Part shown: positions 10,901 to 22,951 of the stretch, piece after piece
Position numbering within the stretch: the stretch's first letter is position 1
How the letters are laid out: every line of letters begins with the position of its first letter
Origin: Gamsiella multidivaricata
Lineage: Eukaryota; Mortierellomycota; Mortierellomycetes; Mortierellales; Mortierellaceae
NCBI RefSeq assembly: GCF_025024155.1
Contig: NW_026251742.1
Span: forward strand, 248,001-312,000
Direction of reading: 5' to 3'
Length of the DNA: 64,000 nucleotides
The notes under the pieces: model-generated
The model's input: the letters and a program-made list of their open reading frames with translations, nothing else
Told to the model about the DNA's origin: nothing
Databases searched by the model: none
Translations under genes and position numbers: made by a program

Positions 10901-13758
10901 GAGGGTGTGCTGAATTGCCTTGTAATGACCTGTGCGATGAGCTCCATGTGCTGCGTGGTGCTAAATCGACAGACGATATCAAGCCAGTCGTTCACCTGAA
11001 TCTGCCAACTCGCAACCAAAAAAGAGTTCCTTGATGCCGACTCCAAGCGCCCATCCCATGTCTCTGATACCAACGAGCCATCCTCCAGCAGTCGCTCCAA
11101 GCGCGAGGATTTCATAGTGAACCTGACCAGGTCCCTGCAGCGCTGAGTAAGATTGTCATCCATTCTCCCGGTCGAGCATAGGGTCAGATGAATATGTTGC
11201 AGGATTACTCGGTTCAGCATTAAAACTGTCGCATCAGCCCACTTAGAAGTGCTATTAAAGGTTGCGACGATTTTTTCCATCAGATCCATCGATATACCGC
11301 TGGTCCAGTACTGTGTCGAGATTCTGCACAGAGCGTAGTGCAACTTGAGAGCCGGTGTGAGACGTCGCGCCTGATAAGATCCCGATTTCTCGACATGTCC
11401 GTCTGCCCCGGTCAAGCTTTCGAAGATCTGCCTCAAAAAATGATCGTAAAGGACCTTGAACTCCTTGTTCAGCTGCTTCTCTTGGTTCGCCGTAACACGT
11501 AAGCCCTTCAGATATTGAACGAAAATCGTCGTGAGAGGCTCAGCTGAGGGAACGGCGCTCGACTCTTCTGCATATTCCTTTGATTTGCCAGAGTTGAGTT
11601 TCCGCTTCTTTTTGTGGGTAGACTGTTGGACGAGCTCCAGTTCTTCGGTCTCCATGCTGCTGTCGAGGGCCATCAATTCTGTTACAAATATGTTCAAGAT
11701 TTCCGGCGCCTGGGGCAAGGGAAGATAGTTCCTGATGTTTGTCGGAATACTAACAGGAGAAGGTGAAAGAAACTATTAGTTTCGTAGGATCTTACTGTAT
11801 TGTAAATCCCAAGACGTAGGCACACCAGGCTTACAGATCCAGAAACGCCTTGGAAAAAAGGGGACTGGAGTCAAGCTCCTCAGGTCGCGCAAGATATCCG
11901 CGAAGAGACGAGAAAAGTGAGTTCAAAAAGATTCCGAGATCGCTCGCTTTTCCATAAATCTCCAACAGGGTCTTTGCGAGTTCCAGCGCGGCACCACTAG
12001 CTTCGGGAAGAGGGCTGAACAGGACTGGCCAAAGGCTGTCCAGATGAGGCTTTAAAAGTCTGTCGTCCAATTGCGCCAGAACTACAATTCCTGTTAGCGA
12101 TATGCTCTGCAATCTCCCGTTCGATAGCGTTTGAGCAGTCGTCAAACAGGCGTAAACGCTCCCAAAGGACGTGCTCATGAACACAAACTGATCCGCTGCC
12201 TCGTCGTTGCTGGGCTGATACATGTTGAGTTCCAGAATGGTCGCTAGTAAATGGTTATGTGCGTCCATGATATTGGCGAGCTCCCCAATCGATGTCTCGG
12301 AGGGATCGCCTGTGAGATGTGGTAGCTGTTTTTTTGCGAGCACATAGATGATCTTGAAGAACGAAAACTCGGTCTCTCGCGCACTTTCCATTCCACGTTC
12401 GAACCCGCTGTTGGCCAAGCTCTTCTGCTTCCTGCGCGATTCCTCCACAAAATAACGAAGGAGCAAAGGAAGGATATCCAGTACTACGGTAGCATGATTT
12501 GTCGAGTGGAACACTGGTGAGCGACAGCAGTCATTTTCATGCAAAAAATCTGCACCAGCAAACGCAATTTCATCCACTTATATCTACCTGCTGTTGAGTG
12601 CTCCGATTTGATCAAGATGGCAATCTGTTCAAAGAGCTGTTTCTGATAACTCTGAATCGATTTCTCGTCTCCTGAAAAATATCCAGCTGTGTACTCTTGC
12701 AGATGCTCTTGATGAAATAGACCAGTCTTCAAAATCGCACCAATATCTTCCTGGCATTCAACTGCTGAAGCAACAGGCACTTTGCGGAGAACAGCCCGAG
12801 CACGGACTAAAACCTCAAACATCTTTCCTGCAACCAAAGCAAACACCTTTTTCTGGTTGGGCTGGATCACGACCAGACGTCGGAATCGGTCTAGGACGAT
12901 GTGTGCGAATCCTATCATTATTAGTTGATGGTCATCTCCAGTAGTGGACGACTCGCAGGTCACCTCAACGAGCGCTTCCAGAGTTGCCTGAACAAGTGGG
13001 GTATATTGCTCCAAGGTTGGCTGGAACCATTCAGACATAGTAGGCGAGGACAACAGCTCAAAGCAGGTGGATGCCGACTGTAGCACAGCTGATGATGGAG
13101 CGTCGAGTGAGGGAAGAGCTTGAGATGGGGTTGGTTTAGCAAGTGCCTTCGTCTTCTTTCTTGGTTTTGTTGATGCGGTCGAGTCAGCGGCTATTGCTGC
13201 TGCTGCTGGTGGGGGTGATTGAGGCCCGAGACGCTGAATGAGTGCTGTAAAAATAGGGATCACGGGCACGCGCAGGAGAACGGCAGGAGCCTGGTTGTTG
13301 GCGACGCCAGATCCTAACCCATGAGATCCATCATGATGCCAGGCATTGACGAGCCCATATTTCCTGTGCTTATTCCTGCTAGATGTGATCCCAGCCAGCA
13401 TGTCCTTGAACAGATCCCAATACTCCTGATCCAGGATAACACCATTATTTCTAAGTGGAGACGTGAAGGGCTATTAGGATCGGTTCACATCCTAAGATGA
13501 TACTGTCATATGTATACCAACTCCAGATTCAGCTGCCGCTCTGGCTTACGGAGACTGGTCCTTGGGGTTCTTTGAAGGGGTGGATGACTTGACAAGGCCG
13601 CTGCAAAGCCATTCGAGCAGGAACTCTTGCTTGTGAGGGAGGACGACATCTAAACGCTTCCAGGCTTCCTTGGCCAGTCGAATTTTTTCTGACGGGGAGG
13701 TCTGAAACCCCTTCAGAGCCTTGGCGAATGCCTCGGAGGAACTGAGGTACTCTTCCAT
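7941..13758 (-). CDS. URB2: URB2/NPA2-like nucleolar ribosome-biogenesis protein
   Basis: Homologue of Urb2/Npa2, a nucleolar helical-repeat scaffold of early pre-60S particles needed for 27S/25S rRNA maturation. Seven exons in transcript order: 13758-13550, 13450-12588, 12513-11835, 11749-10333, 10208-10069, 9969-9011 and 8917-7941. They join to 5244 nt (1747 aa), with introns of 74-124 nt. The last junction was chosen at 9010-8918 because nearer acceptors give stop codons or break the frame. The protein is Leu-rich and helical, with a basic low-complexity stretch (KKKRKL region, about residue 600). The C-terminal 300 residues carry the Urb2 domain: ARYKQEELTTLIPVF, then KHAPYILMEYF, then a block with ALLPGLYALLNLCSDWE and a terminal LYTDYLRHHKYTG. 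Start is the first ATG of exon 1 (MEEYLSSSEAFAKAL). Confidence 0.88.
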
Positions 13759-14051
13759 TTCTCTGTTCTTGCTCTTTCAAGTTTCGAGGATAGTGGAAGG
13801 AAAAGGAGCAGGTCAAAGGTCGGTGGTGGTACACGAGAGTGAGTTTTTTTTTCCTTTTTCAAAAGCGTGGCTTACTGTGTACTCGCCAATTTGGTGGCGA
13901 GCCAGCCACCGCAGAGCAGAGCTCTTTTGTGGTGGATGGGGGCGAAGTTGTTCGTTGATCGAATCTGCGCTGGAGTGATTGCACGACACTCCACCTCTCT
14001 TTCGTCCCCAATCCCCTTTCCTCCCACCCTCCTTCCCCCAGAGAATACATA
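13759..14051. promoter_or_regulatory. Shared divergent promoter of URB2 and the JHD1-type demethylase
   Basis: Only 293 bp separate the two start codons, which point away from each other. A CT-rich leader (about 13995-14040, CCTCCTTCCCCC) precedes the rightward ATG. No TATA box is obvious. Co-regulation is inferred from geometry alone. Confidence 0.6.
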
Positions 14052-17000
14052 ATGACCGACGTAAGCGATGATTAGAAAAAAGAATAAAGGAATAAAACTG
14101 CGCTCAATGACAATTGATACGCCTTTTAACACTGCCAATGCCAAACAATAACAACACCAACTATGCACTCGGACTCGGTACCATTGTTACTCAACCGGAT
14201 GCTCGGGCACGATTTCAGGAGCAAGAGACATGTCGTCTATGCCCCGAGGATAAGCCCGAGTTGGGCACGTGGATTTGCTGTGATGTCTGCGAAACTTGGT
14301 ACCACGTCCGATGCTTAAAGATGAGCTTGGAGGAGTTTGAGGTCATAGACCAGTACCACTGCGCAGACTGTGTGCCCAAGGCTGGTCCCAGCACTCGTAT
14401 GTATCCCTCCTATTTCTTACGCAGAACTTCCTCTGCGTGTTTTTTTTTGTTCTTAAAATAAGAGGACCTGCTTTAATAACATACAAATCCTTATACTAGT
14501 GCTGCGAAAGTCGTCGCGCAGAACTGGAAAGATTAATTATGCGGATCTTGTGAACGGGATCGTGAGCCATCAGGATAAATGGCGCGTCTTGCTCGACTCC
14601 CACCAGTTCCTTCCGGACAAGTTCCCTAGGGTTGCAGGCAAAGATCTGACCATGAACTGGCTGCGTTCGACAGGATTCAAAACTCCAGTGATTGTGAAAC
14701 AAGATCCAGATAGAACCACAGATGGCCTGGATATGAAGATGCCACCGATAACTTTATCTGTGGATGATGTGCGTGATGCGGTTGGCGCAGAGACGCCAGT
14801 CGAGGTTATTGATGTGGCAACACAGGCGGAGCTCCTGGACTGGAACATGGGTGCTTGGGCAGATTACTTCAAGATGGAGCACAAGGAGAGGGTCTATAAT
14901 GTCATCAGTTTGGAGATCACCGGGACACCACTTGCGGAACAAGTTCAGAGACCAAGAGTTGTCAGGTTCATCCTTGCGATTGAATTGTATCTGGAGAGCA
15001 ACAATCATATTCGAAGTTTATGAAAGCGAGAGTGCCTAACACGTTTCTCTGTACATTGTTCTGGATCATTAGAGAGCTGGATTGGGTTGAGAATTTTTGG
15101 CCGAAAACACTGCAGCCAACAGAGTTCCCAAAGGTGCAGCTGTACTGCTTGATGAGTGTGAAGGATTCGTTTACAGACTTGTAAGTCCATTCTTATACCA
15201 GCGAAATATGTATTGGCTCATATTTTGTGAACTAATCCTCATTCCATCTTCGTTAAAAAACACAGCCATATTGACTTTGCAGGGTCATCGGTATGTCGTA
15301 TTTTTCTGGATGGGAGCGTTTTTCCAACGAAAGAACCAATATGACCTATAGATAGAGATTGACCGATCGGACACCTATACAACTCTTTATACCCTCCCAA
15401 CCTAGGTGTTTTATCACATCTTGTCAGGGTCGAAAATTTTTTTCTTTGTCGAGCCGACTTCGACCCACCTGCGGAAGTACGCAAAGTGGTCGTCGTCATC
15501 TGAACAATCCACCACATTTTTTGGCGACGAAGTTCCGGGAAAGTGTCACAGGGTCGAGCTCAAGCAAGGAGATACGATGTAAGCAACGCACCCATGTTCA
15601 ACTGCTATCTGCGAAATACCATACTGTTTCATGAGCTTATACTAATCTCGCGATTGTCAACCTCAGGCTGATTCCTGCAGGATGGATCCACGCTGTCTAC
15701 ACCCCTTCGTCCTCTGTCGTCATTGGTGGAAATTTTATCCATTCGCTCCATGTCCCCATGCAGTACCGTGTCTGCGACATTGAAATCGAAACCAGTGTTT
15801 CACCCAAGTTTCGGTTCCCATTTTTTGAGAAGCTGAACTGGTTCGTCGCTCTTGGCAGCATGGAGCGTGGACTTGATTATCTTGCAACACTCTCAGGAAC
15901 AGAACTCAGAGGCATCCTGGCATTGACCGTTCACCTGTATAACCGACAACGGAGTCTGAGACGCAACCCTCAACTTAGCAAAGAGGAACGACATATGATC
16001 AAGGCCAGCATACCGCCAGAGGCATCCAACTACAACAATGGGGGAACAGCTGTGGGGTCACTGGAACTGCTGAGAGACTTGAATGAGACAGTGTGTGGAG
16101 TTTTGGAGAGACAGCAGAGCACTGCTGATGGTACTGTGCCTATTATCGAGCGTTCACTGCGAGTGTTAACAGAACAGGAAGAGCAAAAAGAGCAGGAGGA
16201 GGAGCAGCAGAGAGCGGCCGAGAAGAACAAGCCCAGGATCAAACTGCGGATCAAATTGAATTCGACGACATCATTGACAAATTCTGGAGACGAAGAACCA
16301 AATTTGGGGGAGCAGCAGGTCCCGACATCCGCATCTACTGCTGTTGAACCTATGACGGGAACAGGAGCTCCGAAACTGAAGTTTAGGCTGCCAGTCCTTT
16401 CATGCGTCAAGACTAACAAAAGGAACTCGAATAGTGCCAAGCGGGCCGGTCGCGCCAAGAAGGCGAAAATATCCGACCCGGTCTTATATGAGACCGGTAG
16501 TGGGCTGGACGATGCTGGGAGCGAGACAGAGCTGGACCAGCAACTGACCTCGGATGAGGAGTGGACGGAATTCGAGAGCCAGATCGATGAGGGCTTTGAT
16601 GAGGCCAAAGGGGACGACGATATGGAGGACGATATGGACGATGACGGGATGATGGATCTGAGATCTTCTGATTCCGAGTACGAGGCAGGCGACAGCAGAA
16701 AGAAGTCGCGGCGCCACCGAAAGGGCCATTCAAAGTCGGCGTCCACTGCAGCGACGACGCGAATGAATGCCTCTTCTACAAGCGCGGCCATCGGCGCCCC
16801 AAAGCCCCGTACTATGCGTTTCTCATCCGAGACGGTCTATTTTGGCGATGTGGACGGCTCTCCTTCGGATCACGTTAGACCTTCAAAGGTTCAAAGCGAT
16901 GAGGAGAAGGAGGAGGAGAAGGAGGAGGAGGAGGAGGAAGTCGTGCTGGGCCTTGGAAAGAAGCGTAAGCTCACACCGCTGGAGTTTTCAAAGCTGATCA

Positions 17001-17116
17001 CGGCTACGTCGACATCGACATCGACCACGGCGTCAGCGACTGCAGCGAAGAAGAAAGCCGCGTCTGGCAGTACGGCCAAGGACCGTATCAAGAGTCTGCT
17101 CATGAAACGACGATAG
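14052..17116 (+). CDS. JHD1: PHD-JmjC histone H3K36 demethylase, JHD1/KDM2 type
   Basis: Fe(II)/2-oxoglutarate-dependent lysine demethylase of chromatin. Exons 14052-14060, 14219-14396, 14500-14965, 15073-15180, 15266-15290, 15406-15578 and 15667-17116 join to 2409 nt (802 aa). The first exon is only MTD; an alternative start at 14138 without the first intron also keeps frame, but the exon border (gac/gtaagc ... gatttcag/gag) favours splicing. A PHD finger comes first (CRLC, ICCDVC, WYHVRC, YHCADC), then the JHD1-type JmjC core. The Fe ligands HID lie in a 25-nt micro-exon; SGSKIFFFVEP supplies the cosubstrate Lys and GWIHAVYTP the third ligand His. The C-terminal half has basic KKSRRHRK and KKRKL motifs and acidic runs, suggesting nuclear location. 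Domain order matches fungal Jhd1/Epe1 relatives. Substrate specificity is inferred from the family. Confidence 0.92.
15266..15290 (+). other. 25-nt micro-exon encoding the JmjC iron-binding HxD
   Basis: Flanked by gtaagt...aacacag upstream and gtatgtcg...cctag downstream. It encodes HIDFAGSS; skipping it would remove two of the three Fe(II) ligands and shift the frame (25 nt). Confidence 0.85.
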
Positions 17117-17442
17117 TCAAGTCGACTAACATGGATGGTCTTTGTCTCTTGGGTAACCATCAGGAGGATCAAAGCGATGTAAATATATGTAGTCCTTGAG
17201 CTGGAACTGGAATGAAGCAACGTCTTTCTGTACGAGAGAATCCGTATTCCCTCCCCGCTCTTCTTCTTCGTCTGAATCTTGCTTCACTTGTAATAATAAA
17301 ACGGTTTCTGTAATCACAATTTTATTCTTTATTCTCCTGGGACGCATAAAATGAAATGGAACGGGCCTTGCTGGTAGATGGAGAAGGAGAAATATAGCAT
17401 GCATTTCTTCGAGCCCTCTCGTTGCCAATACACTGAAGGCCG

Positions 17443-20400
17443 TTACTCTCCCTGGTCCCCAAGTTTGTTCTGCTCTCGACCATCGCTGAACTGCCGCAAG
17501 TGCATTCCCGATAAAAATATCAGCATATCGTGCCCAGTGTCCTCTTGGCAAGACATTACCGACGATAAGTTCTCGGACGTAGGTCCAGAATTCAAACGCA
17601 GCGTCAGCGAGGGCTGAGAATCTCGCAAGCGATTCACATGCAGAAGGTATTCATCCGCGCCAGGCGAATTCCCAGACCTTAGAAAGTCGATTTCCTGACC
17701 CTCAACGTACTGTTCATAGGGAATATCCGCACCGGGATGCATAGTTGGCAAGGCTTCTGCTGTTGACATGCGTTCATCCATAGTGCCCGTAGGTTCACAT
17801 GCAAAGTGTGGATGATCAGACGCGCCCTCGTATCGTGAACCGGTTTCCTCGTACTGACATTCGTTTCCAAATAGATCACGACACATCGCAGATGGAGCTG
17901 TGGATTTGTACTGCTGCTGGGAGGTCACGTCGTAGTTACTTCCGCCAGATCCAACAAAATAGAGAGGTGGTGACTGAAAGTTGTTACTCGACGCTGAATG
18001 AGGGACGCCAGAGTACAGCGAATTGACGTCTAGATAGCTGGAGCCGATTTGCTCATTAGGCCCGCTTGGATTGCTGCTGGCTGACTCCTTCTCGCAAGAC
18101 CTTTGCACTATCGGCTGGCGCGGTGCGCCCCTCATTGATCTATAATGTGTAGACTCTTGAATGTCGGAGCGTTGGAAGGTGTCTGCAAACATGCAGCTCG
18201 ACGACGGCATGCATATGTGCTGAGCTCGAGACAGTCGCATTTCTACAGCGCTGCTATCACGAAAAGGCGACGGACACGCAGGCGAGCTGAAGGGCATCAA
18301 GGAATCGTGAAGACAAACCTGTGACAACGCCGCATTAGGGTCAGGAACACTCGTCCTCGCAGCAGAACTTGTAGACTCTAACCAGCACAAAGAATTCAGT
18401 TTTGATAACCAGGGGTCGGACAAAGTTTTGCATCTGTCTGTAATAGAAATGACAATATACCTTGTCTATTTGCGCTCATGCCGCTTTCCTTTCTCATGCC
18501 TCGCGTCAAAGACCTTGTATCTCCGCCGGAGATCCAGGGTCGCTCCACATGATGATGATCGTCGATAAGGGTCTGCACATTAAGAGGGTAGGGGCCACCA
18601 AGTGAGGTACCCCGGCCCGGCGTGGTTGCTTGTGGCCCTTGGATGCAGGATGTTGAAGAAGGTGTGCTGCGAAAGGTTGGTGATATCTGTAGCCATTGCC
18701 GTGAGAATGCATTCGAATGCTCGTGCATTGAAACGTGTTGCTCCGTAAAAATTTCCTTGGACACCGGAGGTCTTGACACGCCACGTTCCTGCGTCAATAT
18801 GCGGTGAGACTCCGTCGAGCTTGAGGTTATACATGCATATGACCTGTGTGCCAGGGGATACCCCAGAAACATCCCCTGCGGAGTATCTACGACTGTCCCA
18901 TCTGCTTGAGCTGCCCGTAACTTGTTGACCGCTCCTGATGTTGTTCCGCGCTGATGGTACGCCACAAACCCAGATGATCGCTGCGAGGGGTGACCTGAGG
19001 CGCTGGAGGGCACAGACGAAGAGTGGTGTGTGCACTCACTATCCAGCGAACTTGATCCTCCCAGGCCTTGCTCGCCTTCCAGAGGGGCATCGGCTCCACA
19101 CGAATGTTCGCCAAGTATGGGTCCGAAGGCAGGCCATGGTACGCATTCTTGAGCTTTTTGATAGTCACCTGAAAAACGAGCGTTGCCCCCAGAGAAGCTA
19201 TGGGTTGTACTCTCAGTCATTGCTAGAAAAGAAGGAGTCGGCTCATTCTGTTGAGTTTCAAAGTCCTTGGGCGTATTCAGGGCTGCAGGACGCATCAATT
19301 CCATTGTATGCTGATAGGTTGATGGCAAGTCTTCCACGGCTGGGGTGGTCTTGATGTGCCCTTCCGGCGTAACTGGAGAAAGAGAGAGCAACGGCGCCAA
19401 CGAGTTTTGGTAAGACAATGAGCTTCTGGATGTGTCCATCGAGATATGCCCCGGTGATGATGACAGATGGTATGAAGTCCTTAGATACGGCGACTTGCTT
19501 TGGCTGCTAATTCCTATCGCTCTCTCATCAGCCATCCCACTTTGTGCAAGAACGGCTGGATGATCGGTCGATTCTCCTTCGCTGGTTAAATCACAACGTC
19601 TCCTATCCTTATCCAGTTCAGTCTTAGTGTTGCCAAGAATCAATCGTTGTTTTAACCCCTGGATGGGATCGACTTTCTCATCGCTACTCGAACTGCACAT
19701 GGAAGACGTCTCTGTAATTCGCTGAACTCTACTCGTTATTTTGCTGTGTTTCTTCGAAGACGCAGGATGGGCAGGATCCTTGCGCTTCACGCCCGCTAAA
19801 TCGTCTTTTTGGGACGAAGATAAAAAACTCTCCCCTTGCGTCCCATCATCTCGTTCCTGTCGTCCCTGTCGTCCCTGTCGACGCTTCCTGATCCGCTGTA
19901 GCTGTAGCATTTGCCGCTCCTGCGAACGCGTTTGATATGGGTGGTTGAGAATAGCGATAGGTGGCCTGAATGCCATCAAATTCCTTGTCGTGGAAATATA
20001 TTGAAGACGTGAGGTAGTGCTGCGACTCTCGTCTCCCATTTCAGCCGGTCCACCATCCCCAAACCCTTCTTCATTCTTATGTTGACCAGACTTCTTTCGC
20101 GTTGCTCCTCTGAGCCTGGCCCTGGGCGGCATTCTTGGCATTGGAGTAGGACTGGATCTAGCTTCTTGACTCGATATTTGAACCTCCACGACCCGGTTAC
20201 TGTGAACATATTCGTCAAGTGGATCGATTCTCTGATCTTCGCTGCTCAGAGGTAGCACCGCAATGGCGCTGCGGTAATTTTGCATGGTGATGAATGTCTT
20301 GCTGAGCGGAAGGTTTAGCAATTCCGCGTACTCAATCGGGCGGTGCAGACCGTCCATCTCTGAAGGCCGTTTCAAGGGACACAGAGAAAGGTGGGTTAGT

Positions 20401-21166
20401 ATACAAGTCTCAATATACACCAAAGCATACACACAATCTGTCCAAACATACCTCCTTCCTTTTCATAGTAGACCAAGTGCTGTATTCCCGCGTCGGAGAA
20501 CCCAGCAGGCATTGCTCGACTCTTGCGCTTGATCGAGCCCTCTCTGTTGCTTTGGCTATGTCGACGTTTCAAGTCCTGTGGTGAGGGCAAGTCGAGGCCT
20601 TTCACACAGATTGTCTTCTTTGTCAATCCGTCCTTTTTCAGTACGAAGGTGCCCTTCTTGCATCCCAAGACGATCAGACCCTCTTTTTCAACCCTTTCCC
20701 TCAGGGCCATGTCCTTAAGCCCAGTACCGTCCCTCATCTTGGCCTTCTCCTGGGGGGTCAAGCAAGCCTCGTTCGTCAGCTTTCGGTGCAATTCCCTGTA
20801 GACGAGGAAATTTCCACAGATGCGTGAGGGCGACCAAATTCGTCCATCTGTCCAGCGGTGGATCCCGGACGCCTTTTCGTCAAACACAAAAACCGATCCA
20901 GGGACGATGAGCGATGGGTTTGGATTCAAGAGCTGGATTGAAGTAGGCAGAGACACCATCCCAGTACTAGGTGCTGTGGCCGATGTGCTCGAAGCGGATC
21001 TAGGAGATAGCTGCGAAGGTGTAGCAGTCAAAGAGCCCTGCATCAGCCCTCGTTCTGCTGCTAACAGGCGACGATTAATTTTGGGCAAGACGCCTTGTCG
21101 ACATGCCTCGAGAATGATCAATGCGTCTAGTGTGTCCTCCACGCGGCCTAAGAGGGTCGACAGCAT
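17443..21166 (-). CDS. WOPR-domain (Gti1/Pac2 family) transcription factor
   Basis: Relative of the Wor1/Ryp1/Gti1/Pac2 regulators of fungal morphological switching and sporulation. Exons 21166-20452, 20359-18461 and 18377-17443 give 3549 nt (1182 aa). The WOPR box occupies the first exon. WOPRa starts at residue 8 (GRVEDTLDALIILEACRQG..LPKINRRL); after a Ser/Thr/Ala linker comes the diagnostic GSVFVFDEKASGIHRWTDG followed by WSPSRICGNFLVYREL. A Lys-rich WOPRb strand region follows (GTFVLKKDGLTKKTICV). WOPRb runs across intron 1 into the start of exon 2 (MDGLHRPIEYAEL), where the GEM junction is formed. The other 900 residues are Ser/Thr/Gln-rich and disordered, with basic patches (RIRKRRQGRQGRQ). 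A PPLY motif lies in exon 3. The target genes cannot be read from sequence. Confidence 0.93.
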
Positions 21167-21846
21167 TGGATATTAGAGATCTTTAGCATGTCTGTATGTG
21201 GGACAAAAGACGTGAGGTATAAACAATTACTAAAAAAAAAAAAAAAAAAAAAAAAAAGATTGACTTTTTACCATGGAAGGTCTTGGCGATGGACATTTTT
21301 CGCGCGTAGCAAATGCTGCTACGAATGGAAGGATATCCTTGTGAGCGCCCCACGTATTGAAGATACGCGTAGTTTCCTATCGGAATATTGAAGCATTCCC
21401 ATTACAAATGCAAACGACAAATTTCCCACGTCAGAGACCTCGATAGGGAATAAGGAGGGCAAGCCTAAGAACAAAAGGGCGTGAACGGGAAATACCTCGT
21501 AGTGGCGATGTGAGTCGGAATAATGGTGCAGCTGTTGGGTGTTCTTGAGTTGAATTGATGGCTGTTGCTGTTATTGACGATCGGCGACTGTTGATAATTT
21601 GGAGCCAGGGTAAGAATATGGTAGACGGCGTTCACTGGAATAAAGGCAAAAGAGCGGAAGGCAGTATATGCGGATCTAGCGGAATGGGTTGGAGGAAGGG
21701 AGGGAGGGAGGGAGGATAAAGCCGTAAAGAACGTTTGTGCTACGTTGTCCAGTACACAGCAGACCCGCTGCGATACACACCAACGTGGGGGTTGCGAGAA
21801 CCTCGCAGTAGCACGGATATGGATAGTCATTGTATGATGCGCGCAA
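21167..21846. other. WOPR-gene upstream region
   Basis: Contains a run of about 26 A (about 21232-21257; poly-T on the transcript strand, about 70 bases before the start codon) and a GGGA repeat at about 21693-21714. No gene is supported; the antisense frame at 21465-21830 has no family features. Confidence 0.55.
21232..21257 (+). repeat. Poly(A)/poly(T) run of about 26 bases
   Basis: Homopolymer in the 5' flank of the WOPR gene. Poly(dA:dT) tracts exclude nucleosomes in fungi, so a promoter role is possible; this is inference. Confidence 0.8.
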
Positions 21847-22951
21847 ATGCTCTCAAAGCGTCACCCGACCTTGCGCATGCAATCGACAGGCCCGAGGAAA
21901 GATCAGATCGGCCATGACATTGCACGAATACCATTAAAAAACTGGAAGGACAGGAAAATAATGATCTACACTGATGACCATCATCCCTCGGCCGATTTCT
22001 ACGAGTCCAAAGATCAGCTCACACATGCGATTTGCAGCAACATCATGACCATCCATGCTCAAGCAAACACAGTATTAAGAAGACTGCGAGCCGATACTGC
22101 AACCAATGCCTGTGTGAGGAAAATAACAAGGAATTACAGGCGTATCCTTTTTCAACGCGCATCAGACCATTCCAATAAGCAACAGCATCCGGTCAGGCAT
22201 GCCGACTTTTATGGATCAGGTTGCTTTGGTTTATGCCGACCAGCAGCAGATGTATTTCCTGCGCAACATCACCGAGATAGTAGAGAAGGTATGACAAAGT
22301 AACCCAGAGTAGGCGAACGGTGCAGGTGCATGCATTATCCGGTCCATCGACTTGAAAGCCTGTTCAGGCTCCTGAACTCCTATCTCCCAGCCTTCGAGCA
22401 AATGGCGTTAGTGTCAGAGAGCAACTTCAAGGGCATGCGTTTTACCATAACCGAGTATATGCTTATACAGACCATGTTTGCTGATCGCGACCACGTCAAG
22501 CAGGATATGGTCGTCAATGTATTGGGAGGGAATAAGGCACAGGTACTGGATCAACTGCCGAAACACCCGGGAGACTTGTTCTTTAGCCTCTTCTTTCTCC
22601 AAAGGCTGGACTACACACAAATATACATTCCTTGTCGACCCCCCACCGGTGCACCTAAACTCTACAGCCATGCTTTCTTCACATTCTAGGACCAATAATT
22701 ACAATAAGCATGTGGCGAATGTCCAGCAAAACGAGAGATTATACTGATATACTGAGTGCGTGGGCCTGTCAAATTTCTTCAAGGATGAGTTGCTAGTGCT
22801 CGGAAGAGTACAAAATAGACAAAGAAGAAGGAGCCGAGTGGAGTTTCCGTGCCGAACACAACGAAGCAGAAGCTAGAGGAGGATATTAAGGTTGTTCTGG
22901 AGGACGAAAACAAGGACCCTGTTCTGCACCAGCAGTTCAGAAGAAGAGGGT
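21847..22951 (+). pseudogene. Broken or multi-exon coding remnant of unknown family
   Basis: Several stretches look like real protein but do not join in one frame. They are 21847-22106 (IMIYTDDHHPSADFYES ... NIMTIHAQANTVLRRLR), 22169-22287 (MPTFMDQVALVYADQQQMY...ITEIVEK), 22327-22690 (LFRLLNSYLPAFEQM ... MVVNVLGGNKAQVLDQLP) and 22835-22951 (KQKLEEDIKVVLEDENKDP, ending in a stop). A splice from about 22107 (gtgagg) to 22168 (atcag) keeps frame between the first two. After 22287 the only nearby donor is followed by acceptors that give the wrong frame. I recognise no domain. It is either a decayed gene or a gene with introns I cannot place. Confidence 0.4.

Noticed and set aside
16030..16791. 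Minus-strand 253-aa frame opposite the demethylase C-terminus
   Set aside because: Ser-rich shadow of the acidic/Lys-rich coding strand.
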